Assembly: GCF_020497125.1 (NCBI RefSeq)
Contig: NC_059073.1
Span: 18,683,225-18,747,224 of the forward strand
Direction: 5' to 3'
Origin: Mauremys mutica
Taxonomy: Eukaryota; Chordata; Testudines; Geoemydidae
Length of the DNA: 64,000 nucleotides
The translations under genes and the position numbers were made by a program. Position 1 is the stretch's first letter, and each line of letters begins with the position of its first letter. The notes beneath the pieces are model-generated. The model was not told where the DNA came from and did no database searches. It worked only from the letters and a program-made list of their open reading frames with translations. This document shows positions 34,701-46,700 of this stretch, piece after piece.

Positions 34701-37700
34701 ACTAAACAATTTGACTTGAGCAGAGATAACAGTGAGGTGCTCTTTGGTTCTTTGAGTCTCACTTTGCCTAGTACAGAATCCCTGCACTTTGAGTCCCTGC
34801 CAATGGTCTCTCTCTGCCTGCTTGGGAGTGCAATTAAAAGGAAGTTTCTTTTTAGGAAACTAGTATAATTTTATCACTTGACTGCTGATAAATGAATGCC
34901 CTAGGTATACATGGCAGCACATCTTTTGTGCTGCTGCACTTATGGCCATGCATGTCACTGATTTTTGTATCAGCAGTACAGTTAAGGAGTTACAAGATGG
35001 GACCTGTTAAGGGCTAACCATATGAGATGATTTATACATGAGTTCATTGCTTCAGAGAACTTGGGCTAGCAACACAGATTATCTCTTGCGTGTGTGCTCT
35101 CTCTGTCCCACACTCAGATGTTGGTGACCTTATTGATTAGCATTAATTCAGACAGTCTGTATAGTGGAGTTGTTTTCCATGTCCAGGATTGGTCATGTGA
35201 GGATGTGAGTTAGAGGCAAAAAATTGGCATCAATTCCCTTCTCCCACCATGCATAATTAACTTCTGGTTCCAGGTTTTTTAATTCTCCTTGTTAATCAAT
35301 CATGTCTCTGACACTGAAAGGTAATCAATCACCTAAAAGCCTTTGAAAAACAAGGCAGACTTATGCCCAGTATCTTTAGGGTTGCCAACCCTCAAGGATT
35401 GTCCTAGAATCTCCAGGAATTAAATATTAATCTTTAATTAAAGATTGTCATGTGATAAAACCTCCAGGAATATATGCAACCAAAACCAGCATCCCTGTGC
35501 CTTAAACCTGCAAGTCCCCTATTTCTGTTTGGAGAGTGTTAAATCTATTTTTTTCTGTGCCATGTTGAAAGCTTCCCCTATTCATATTTTCTCCTGTTCT
35601 GAAGTGATTCACAATAATACATTAATAACAAAGACTCTGCTTTGCTTTGGCAAAGCAGAAATGGTTTAATATGTGAATCACATTGAAAGCATTTTATTTT
35701 AATTATCCTGCAGCAGACAAATGCCAAAACATGACCTGCTTAATAACGAGGGGGGAAATCGGGTCACTGATGTTCTGTGTGATCTGCACGTTACGTATGT
35801 TTGTGTTAAAAGCTAGAGCTGACTTACATCGTCCAGGTCAGCTATGTAAATATAAGACTGCAATGGCTCAGGAAGCCAAGATACAAGCTGTGGGGAAAAG
35901 CAAGAGCTAGTGTGGTGTGCGCGTGTGTGTGTCTGAAGTCCCTGCCAGGCAGAGGCTGCAAGGTGAGCGGGGGAACAGGCAGCACAGAAGCTGCAGGGCA
36001 AGGAGGAGCAGGGCAGACAGACGGGGTGACCCTGCAGCAGCACTGAGTTGCCTCCATGAGCCAGCTGCTACTCAGCACCCCCCACCGCCGCGCTGGGGGC
36101 CTGCGGTGCTGCCCTTTCCCCTCTTGGCAGAGCCCAGCCCTGCCGGGACTCAGCTTAACAAGCTGGGCAGCTGCAGGCAGGCAGGAGCCTCTTCCTCTTC
36201 CAAGCCAGGCAACCAGCCACCACTGCCTGCAGCCCAGGAGTGAGTCAAGCTGGGGATGGAGGCCACCTGGAGCCGAGAGCCAGCCGGCAGCCACATGCAA
36301 AACCCGGCTCTGGACTCCAAGTCCGGAGCCCAGTGCTGGCTGCACAGAAAGGTGCCGCTTTTTGGAAATGCCCTCAGGGGGAGCGGCTGCACCCCCTGCT
36401 TCCCCCCCAGCTACGCTACTGTTCCAACCCTGTGAGCAGCGTTAGCTTTGTCATCAGGAGAGTGCTCCTGCCAACAAAGCTGCATTCGCACTGCCACTTG
36501 AGCAAAATTTTTGTTTTTTCGCGGGGGGGCACTTTTTAAAATATCTGTAAAAGACAAAAGTTTTGTCTACAACTTTGCAGTGTAGACATACCCTGAGTCT
36601 TGTTAACATGTGGCTGTAACTCCTGGCAACAGTAAATCTTGCACAGCTTTCTGCACTATTTTCCATGCTAGAACTCTTAATTCCTATATTTTTAACTTTC
36701 TTCCACCCACCTTCATTAAGCTTAGTTACACACCTCAAAACTTTGGAAATCCACTCACAAACCATTTTGTTTCAATTGTGTTAAAATAGTTCTCTATTCT
36801 CTATTACCAAAAATGCTTGCTTGAAAACTATTTGGAATATGGGTAAGAGGAGCAGGTAATCTGTTCAGAAATAAAGATCCTCTTTTCATACTTAAATTCC
36901 CAGTTATATTTGCAAGAGGAGAAGCACTTAGCTTTAATGTCTCACCACTGAAGTCTCACCTTAAGCATGTATTATTTCTAAAAGGTGTTGACATCTCTAA
37001 CAAAACACTGCAGAACTCTCTGGATCTCTGTCATGGGCAGATGAGAAATTCCTCTTATTGAGCCAAAGAGGACTATAATACATGCTCTGACCCAAGATGC
37101 TACCTTAGTTCTAAACACAGTCTAAATAACACACAGGCTCTCTGGATGCATATTTACCTCCTTTCTAGCTCTAGAGTACCACAAAACCCTGTGGTGAATG
37201 AACGAATTAGCTATGCTTTCTAACATTAACATTTCTAGAGCCATCTATGACATCTGTTCCTATGTATAACACTGTTTTTGGTTATAACAAAACAAAACCC
37301 ATTTCCTACAAGATAGTAGGACTTTTTTTTTAACAGGACCAGCTCTCAGAGGTTTCAAAAACATCTCACCCTGCAGCACTGATGCTTTTTGGGATTACAA
37401 ACTTTACATTATATTTTACTGCACAATGAGATTGCCTAGCTACCAGTATAAATACCTTGGTTCTGTAGCCCTCTTGTAATCCAGACTCAGACTTCTGATA
37501 AAGCAATCATTCCATTGAGGTCTCATTGTTTATATTTCTAATAGATAAACTATCATGATGCTGTTGGTCAAGACCAAAATGTTAGTCACTAAAGCAAGGG
37601 TTCTCAAACTGGGGGTTGGGACCCCTCAGGGGGTCAGAGGTTATTACATGGGGAGTGGCAAGCTGTCAGCATTTATAATGTTTAATTTAACACTTTTTTA

Positions 37701-40700
37701 TATATTTGAGGGGGGTTGCACTCAAGCTCCTTTGAAAGGGGTCACCAGTATAAAAGTTTGAGAACCACTGCACTAAAGTATCAGAGGGGTAGCCGTGTTA
37801 GTCTGCATCCGAAGAAGTGGGTATTCACCCACGAAAGCTCATGTTGCAAAAGTCTGTTAGTCTAAAAGGTGCCACAGGATTCTTTACTGCACTAAAGTAT
37901 CCTGCTTTAGTCTTCTGGGGCCTCATTGCCTCCTGCAGGGTCTGAGTTTGTTCTTTTTGCATGTATATATTTTTTTTCAGCCCTTTCCCTGGTATAGCTT
38001 CATATTCATCAAGTTCTAGGTCCTGCTGTTCTTATCCATATTATCCTCAGCTGCCATCTCCTTCCTAGTTAAATTCCCTGTTCTCAAAATATATGCAGCT
38101 AATATGTACACTGTCTATTTTTTATTGCATGTAGAAATATTTAAGATGGCATACATGTAGCTCTTTAAGACAATAAGGAGGTTATAAAGCCTCTCAGCTT
38201 GCAGGTGGGGGGTGGGGGTGGTACCGTATGCCTACTTTGTGTTGGGCGGCCTTTAATGGCTTGTTTAATGTTGTGCGGACACCAGGGTTAAGCATCACTA
38301 TCCTGGTTTATGCTGAGGGTTAAGTCTCTCCTGCCTTATGCAGACAAGTAGTCCCATTGACTTCAGTGGAAATTCACAAATGAGTAACAGCTGCATAAAC
38401 ATGCACTAACATTTCACAGCTCGTTCAAACATGGGTTCTCAACCTGCCTCTTTTTGAGGCTCCCCAACATACTATTAAAAACTCCATAGGCCACTTGTGC
38501 CACAACTGTTTTTCTGCATATAAAGGCTGGGGCTGGTGTTAGGGGGTAGTGAGCAGCACAACTGCCTGGGACCCATGCTACATTGCTCAGGCTTTAGCTT
38601 CAGCCTTTGGTGGCAGGGCTTTAGCTTTCTGCCCCAGGCCCCATCTGGTCCTGCTTAGCAACCCCCTAGGGGGCCTCAGACCCCTGGCTGAGAACCACTG
38701 TTCTAACAGAATGTCCCTTTCCAGGGTAGGCAAGCCCTACAAGAGTGCTACCTAGCTGCTAGAACAAGGAATGGGAGTTACAATTCTTGGATTCTATTCT
38801 TGGTTCTCAGTCTGACTTAATTCATTGTTAGGTTAATGATTAGCTTCTCTGTACTTCACTATACATTCTATAAATTAAGCAAGTATATGTCTTGAAGCAT
38901 AACTAGTGTCTGTAAAATACTTGGGGCTAAATTCTTCACTTGTTGAGTAAAACTCCCATTGAAGATAATGGAAGTCTTACTGTATTTTGGTGGAGGGGGG
39001 CTATTGAATTTGGTCTTTGGTAAATTTGGGAGCTTTACATAAGTGTATACTTATTTAATTCAGACTAATTTTGCAGCTGCAATGCATATCTGCATTAATA
39101 TGTTACAAATCTCTCTTCACAGGCAATCACTCGCCTTCTTCCAGATTTTGATGTTCAGGCAAGTAAAAACACTTTTTCCACTCTCCCATTTAGTAAATCA
39201 AAATGTGTGCAAAATCTGATCAAAAGTGTGACTTATTCAAAAACAATGTAATTACAAAGCATGAAGCTGAATAGTATCAGAATTATTTCATAATCTTGTA
39301 AAGAGGACTATCAGAGGTCTTCAGAAACTGGTTCTGAGGAAGTATCCACTTAAAGGAAAAAACATTGCATTTTGCTAAAGAGGATGTGACTGGCAACCTG
39401 GTTGAAGGTGAAATCAATTGTTCTTAGAATTTTCTTACTACAGTGAAGTATGTGCATTTCCTCTCGGCAGGTAGGTCTTATGTCTTCTGTTGTATATAGT
39501 TTCTAGTGCCAAAAATCTCTTGGAAACTTGTTAAGCAGTAAGGAGCAGACAAAGTCCATGGTCTTCGGTTCTAAACTTGCAAATCATCCACATCCAGGTC
39601 AAAGTGATGTCTTTCCCATTAGCCACACTTCTCTTTGAAGGCCTGATAGACTTCCCGGATTCTTCAGTCTCTTTACTGCTTAAAGTTGTGGTGACTCTTA
39701 TGTTTAGTAGTATCCTCTTTCGCCAAAGAGAGTTGATCAGACTAATCTAAACAAATGTCCAGGAGCACTGCTTCCTATTCTTGCAGAGATGTAACTTTGA
39801 AACAATGGAAAATGAACATAAATGGAAACATTTTCATCTTACACTTGACTCAAATGGGAGTTTTTGTCTGAGTAAGGACTGTAAGATTGTTCCTCTGTTC
39901 ATACATCAGAATTTGCCAGAGCCCATAGACCATTTAAAAAAACCCTACCCTTTTGGTGGTGGACCTTAACTTATCATTCTTGTCCAAGGGATGCAGTTTC
40001 CTCAAAGAAATGAGAGAGGCATTAAATATGGTGTCAGACTTCTGCTGATTACTAAGTTTGGGGAAGTAGATACTGGAAAGATGTGAACTTGCAAAGTACA
40101 GTATACTTTACCTGTATCTCTTTGCATTCTCACTTGAGTGCTGTGCAATTTTGCTATGAAAAATACAGCACTTAATAAACCAATTTTTTCTTGGAAACCA
40201 GAACCCCAAACCCTCAAGTGCATCTTCTCATGGGGGGCTTGTTCCTGTGTTTTATCTACAGTAAATCTGTTTTATAGCACCCATGGAAGTAAGTCCTTTA
40301 TGATTTTTGACATTCTCGATCTTAAATCTGATAAATGTAGTTAGCCGAAGAATTGTTGCAAAAGCAGGCTTGGTTGTTTTTGCAACAGCTGATGGAATAA
40401 ACTAGTTAGCATGTGATTTCCTATTGCGTTTTTTAAGCAGCACATGGAAGATAAGCTTCCTGTTTGGGTCCAGATTAATTTGGAACAATTGATCAATCTG
40501 AATCCCAGATTAAGTGTGCTAACTGGAGTATTGCAAGATTTTGATTAAATATGACTAGAAATGACCTTTTGTGTCCTGTCTGTATTCTGACTACTTTAAT
40601 TTCAAATTTGCTTGCTTTATAAATAGAGTATTAACTGCAATGAAAAACCAAAGTGGAAAATTCAGATAACTACTAATCCAGACCAACAATGTCCTGACTG

Positions 40701-43700
40701 TCTTTAGCCAACAATAACTGTCAGCTCTTGCTCTATGATCTTTCTTTGCTCTGCCTTACAAGACATCTGCCATCTTCAGTAGCAGTTATCTATTTTTCTT
40801 TTTGAAACACAATAGTCCAGTATATTGAATTGCTACTGGTGATAAGGAAAGAGCACAGGTGCTGCTAATTAAGGTACCTAAAATTATGTATTTAAATAAG
40901 TAGCAATTTTTTTTGAGGTGCTGAGCATCCACAAGTCAAATGTTAATGGGAGCTAAGCTGATCAGCGCCTTAGGGTGGGGGGAAATCACCTTATTTTTTT
41001 CATGCCTAAATATGGTTTTGGGTGCCTACCTTCAGATTCAGAAATATTGTTCAAAATCTTATGGGGCTATCTAAAATATTTGTAAATTAGTGACTTTATT
41101 TCTTCCACTTAATGAAAACTTCAACCTTTTTCTGAGGCCCCCCAACATGCTATAAAAATGCCACAGTTCACCTGTGCCACAGTGGTTTTCTGCATATAAA
41201 AGACAGGGCCGGTGGTATTGGGTAGCAAGCAGGGCAATTGCCTCGGACCCTGTGGAGCCAAGTTGCTCAAGCTTTGGCTTCAGCCCCAGGGCCCTGGGAT
41301 TCAGTCCTGCAGGGATTTAGCTTTCTGCCTTGGGCCCCAGCAGGCCCAACACTGGTCCTGCTTGGTGACCCCCTGAAACCTGCTTGTGGTCTTCTAGGGG
41401 CCCCCAGACTCCTGGTTGAGAACCACTGCTGTAGACTGCTTCTGCAATGACATTTGAATTTCAGGAGATGTTTTAGCTGGTAATTCAATTTGAGATTTGG
41501 GAGTAGGCATAGTCTGTTTTTAAAAACCCACCTGAACTATAGGACTTGGGAGAGAAATAGCCAGATTATGATAGTGGAAATTAAAACAAGGGAAAAGTTG
41601 GTGACATAATTAACTCGTAAGAAAATTTGTCTGGATCAGACATGACAAAGGGGGGGGGGGGGGACATAGAAATTGGGTTTGTTTTTGGTTTAATTGGCTT
41701 GTGAGTTGCTTGTTTTTAATCAGCTCTGGGCAAGTGGCGGGGAGCGGGGAAGAGTCAGGGGTGCACAGTGGCCCACCATAGTCCCAGACTGCACACTGGG
41801 GGGATCGAGTCACATGGTGTTGGGGGTTCTTAGGGATTGGCTTGTTTTGGCCTTGTTTTAAATGGGATTAGCTTGATTTTTGTCTTCCTGTGGAAAGTCA
41901 GGGTGCTTATTTACCATGTGAAAGTTGACAAACGTCTGGATGTTAGTCAGTATTAGTTGGGCACTTAACCTTAAAACCTGAGTTATCACTTGGAATTGTT
42001 AGACATAATTCATGAGCACTGAAAATTCTAGACATGGGGGAGCTGTTTTAACACCAATCTATGCTAAAACTGATGCAGAATAGAGCATAACTTCATGGTT
42101 TTGCATCATAAATTTAGGACCTGTCAAGCAGGTAAGGATTGGTAGACATTAGTCCTAATTCTTTTCCTAACAATGATCACAGTTCAAAAGTGGGTTGTTG
42201 GCCATCAAACTTTTTATTTACCAAATAACTGAGTGCAACTGTTTCTGATGCACTATAGTTGTAGGTGGCAGAGATGAGTTGCAATCGTTTCTTAAAACTC
42301 CATGGCTATTGGTCGTCATTGTTCACTGGTAAAGTGACTGTCCATCCATCTCTCCCTACTGCTCTGTATCTTTCTTACAAAAAGACATTTCATAAATTGA
42401 CAAGAAGAGCCGATCTTCTTCTTCTTCTTTTTCAGTTCTTATAGGGGCAGATCTCCCCCCCCTCCCCAACTGGTACAGGTAGTCGTAGCTACAGTGATCA
42501 GCCCCATAGCTGTGTTCTCTCAAATGGATGGTTGAGGGGAGATGCACTGAAACACTATCTTGGCAAAATAGTGTAACCCATTTGCTAATTACAATGTGAA
42601 CAATCACTAGCCAGAACTAGAGGGCCTGCAGTAAGGTACCAAAATGTCATCTAGACAGTGGTAATACAGAATGTTATAAATGGCCTGACAGAGGCACTGA
42701 GTAACTACAATTGCTATGGAAGACTGTGGTGCTCAGCACCACTGAAATCAAGCTGTTAAGGTGCCCAACTCTATGCAACTGAAGTAGGGAGATATGGACC
42801 ACTAACTGAACACTGTCAATTTAAACTTAGGCCCCAGGTTTAAACTTTGACCAAGCTTTTTACACAACTAAACATAGTTAAAAAGTGGTGACCATTAAAT
42901 TCAGTGAACAGTTTCAGACCAACATTGCCCTGCAAGTAGAGAACCGAACATTGTGTGCTAAATTAGAAGTAAAAGTGCTTTGTACATTTAAAAAAAAATC
43001 AGTGAAGGAATATAATTAAATTAAACAGAGCATAAACAGTAGTTAGTAAATGGAATTTTAAATTTTCACTTACAATCATCCAAGAAGTTATAAGTAATAT
43101 GGGTTTAAAACAAGCCTAAAGGGAGGATACAGTTTACACAAGTTTAGGTTAATAAGCCCTTTACTTTATATTAAAAAAAAAAAGAAGACTGGAAAGCTGC
43201 TTCCCTAGAATTTCTTGAAGGTGGGAGACAGTGTGCATAGAATGAGGGAATGGTACATTTTAAACAAATCCAAATAAAAGCACTTGGAAAAAAAAAGGGG
43301 ATTAAGGATAAGCTTAAGCTTTCAAATAGTGTTGATGTAGCACTAGTTTCAGTTGAAACACCAAATATTTGGCTTCAAGCAAAATGCCTGCTTTATTTCT
43401 TTCTTTTTAGTGTCTATGATGGTCTGAGCACATATCCCATAGTTTAAAAAAATAAACATCCAATTTAACCATCTTCTCAACAGTCTAAGGCTACAGCTAC
43501 ACTGAGGCTTTTAGTGACACGGTTGTGCCGCTACAGCAGTGCCACTAAAAGGCACACAGTGTGGCTACTGTTCGTCAGCAGGAGAGAGATCTCCTGCTGA
43601 CAAAGCACTGTTTTCTTCAGTAAAAACTTGTCGTTCAGGGGCAGTGTTTAGCACCCTTGAACAACATAAGTTTTGCTGAGAAAGTGCTAGTGTAGACAAA

Positions 43701-46700
43701 GCCTTAGAGAAGAGAAGGAAATAAAAGGGCTTCTCTGCATGCATCAATGTACAAATTACTTCACTCTAACCTTATGACTACACAATGTCATTTGATGACC
43801 AAAAAGTCTATTTTAAAATGATCAACTCCTTTTCAGACTCAGATGTCTTCTCTCAAATTGCTTTATATAGAATGTTCCCATAACTTTCTGTGCAGTTTTT
43901 GTTTTTGTTTTTTGTTTATAGAACACTCAATAGGGATGTGCCTTTTTTTAAAAGCTAGAGATACAAGAACAGATGGCACATTTGTCTTTTATCCTTCTAT
44001 AGGATTAGTGTACCTTTGATTTTTTTTCCCAAGACAGTGTTTTTAATACGAATTGGTCAGTGAAGAGCCTCTTAATATAACATTGACGTTGATTGGGATG
44101 TGCTGCCATCTGTTTTCGGTGCTCTACATTTTAAAACGCTCATCCCCAACATCACGTAGACTGATTTCTGGATCTGTAATGAGGATCAGTAGAGATGTGA
44201 AGTAGTTAGCTTTATATAAAGGAAACTGGTTTGATTTGGCAAGGTATATGAATTTCTGGAATTCTTAATGATTAAACTCTTGTGGGGAAAAAAGCCTAAG
44301 TCAGGTAAAAAATCTATACCATAGTCTCCTAATAAAGACTGAAGAATTACACCTCCTGTTAAAAGAACAGTCTTATTCACATCAACCATTAGAATCTTGT
44401 CTCCCTATCCTACATGTGCCAAAGTTTTACACGGGGGGGGTTGAAGTTGAGACAAATTTTAGATTGGGCAAATTGGAATAGTGAAGGGTCAGTAGGTTGC
44501 ATAGGTTAAATGTCAGTGGCTTTGTTTAGCTGAAGTCTAAAGATCTTTTCATCAAATGGATAAAATGAAGGAAAGTATTTAAATTCTAAATGTAGACTTT
44601 TTTTAATAAAAGAGGAGTTATTCCAGGGGCAACCACTAAACTGGAGAGAATGTGTTTACAGCAGCTACCATGCAGTAGTATCTCATACCAGTTATATCTC
44701 TAGCTAGAATAAAAAATAATTGTAGGATATGTGAGATTATTGGTATTGAGGTATGAAATCCATAAATGCTATAGTTCAGGGGTCGGCAACCTTTCAGAAA
44801 TGGTGTGCCGAGTCTTCCTTTATTCACTCTAATTTAAGGCTTCAAGTGCCAGTAATATAGAAAGACCTTCTAAAACATTAAAATATAAGTCTATAATATA
44901 TAACTAAACTATTGTAAATAAGGTTTTAAAAATGTTTAAGAAGCTTCATTTAAAGTTAAATTAAAATACAGAGCCCTCTGGGCCAGTGGCCAGGACCCAG
45001 GTAGTGAGAGTGCCACTGAAAATCAGCTTGTGTGCTTGGCACATGTGCCATAGGTTGTCTTTCCCTGCTATAGTTCATGCCTTGTTTAGAAAACAAGCCA
45101 TACAAGTGCAAAGTGTCTGCATGTGTAACAAAACAAGTAGCCCTTCTGATCATTCCTGTTGGAAGAAAAAGTGCTATTTTAAAGTCACTGTATACCTTCA
45201 GATTCTTACTAGAAGTACATATTTTTTCTGAAAAATACTGAGTTTGAAGAAGCATCTAATTTTACATGGGGGAGGGGGGAGAAATGTAGACTTTGAAATT
45301 AAAAGCTTTGAATTTTCTTGTATCTGAAATAGTTTGGTTTGGAGTTATGCTTCCACCAGCATGTGTGACATTTAACAGGAATTGCATCCAAAATTATTTG
45401 ACTTAGGTGTATTAAGTGTGGTTTATCTTTTTGTTTTTTGGTTTTTCCCTCAGAACAGGTTGTTCAGCATTATGTACAGTGGAGAGTTGCATTTTTCCCC
45501 TTTATCTGAACTGTATTGAATAGGCATGTCTTCTGGTTAAACCTGACTCCAATCCTATTTAAGAATGACGTCCTCCTAAATTAGTTTTGTTTTGGTTTTA
45601 TCTGTAGCATCACAGGAGCTGTGAGCTTATGCAGAATAGCAGCTTGTCTATATAACCCAGTTTTCTACAGAGTCAAACTAAAACCTGCTACTTGTTTCTG
45701 CCTGGTCACTTGTTGGATTTATATCACACTGCTGTTTCTAAAAATGGTGCTTGATGTGGAAGATACTGTTTACCTAATAAATAATGCAGTAAGTATTGAG
45801 ATCTGGGGGTGTGTGTTAAAATACTTTTGAGACTGAATGGTGACATTGAACATAGGTCAGATAAAGTGTTATCTAAGCTCACTTGGTATCTGCACCAAAA
45901 ACAACCAAAATGTGACTAAAAAGAGAAACAATGCTAGAATTTGTAAGGTCTACTTTAGCTTTAGATGTCTAAGGTGTACTGTATTTTTTTTATATTACTG
46001 AGTTGTGAATTAGATTAAAGGTGAAGGGTTTTTTACCCTACTTATAAGTATTTGGTATTTTGGCTTTGTACTGTAAAGGTGTTTGGATGTGGATGTATAT
46101 TCATTTCTCTGTGCAGTCCTTTATTTAATTTGACGAGAGAAACAGTGCTACCCTGAAAGTATGCCTTAAGGCAAAACTCTTTATTTTTATTTTTTTTAAA
46201 AGGCAAGTTTAAAAAGAAAATGCATGCCTGGAGCTGGCAGGGTGTCAAAACATTGGTATGGAGACACCCATACAGTACAGTGATGGGATATCTAGGAATA
46301 AGGTTCTACTAAGCACTCTTGCTCTTACCTGAATTTCATTGCTTGGCTAGCCAGACTCATTACACTTGAGCATAGTCTTTTTTTGTAGTTTACCTTTCTT
46401 TGAGGTTTTTATTTCAACCATCTTTAGTACTGATTTTCACAGAATCCTAAAAATGTGGGGCTGGCAGGGACATTGAAGTAATCAAATCCAGCCTCCTGTG
46501 CTGAGGCAGGACCTAGTAAACCTAGACCATCTCTGGCAGGTGTTTGTTTAACCTGGTCTTAAACCTCCAATGATAGGCTTCCAAGGGAAGTTGTGGAATC
46601 CCCATTTCACAATTTAACTACCCTTACTACAGATTAAGCTCCTTACTTCTGCTCTTAACTCCAGTGGAGATGGAGAACCATTGATCAGTCCTCTTGATGA

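Larger units (their letters stand above)
33018..36421. mobile_element. hAT-like DNA transposon, 3.4 kb, non-coding
   Basis: Inverted ends cagtggcatagccagg and cccagctacgctactg are flanked by ttccagcc (33010-33017) and ttccaacc (36422-36429), an 8-bp target duplication with one mismatch. The 3404-bp body has no ORF recognisable as a hAT transposase. The left two thirds are AT-rich and contain other nested repeats (33586-33746, 33932-34015, 35379-35490); the right 500 bp are GC-rich. It is either a non-autonomous element that took in other DNA or a heavily decayed one. Confidence 0.83.

Noticed and set aside
35842..36445. ORFs up to 167 codons on both strands
   Set aside because: GC-rich part of a transposon, no recognisable domain, both strands equally open.
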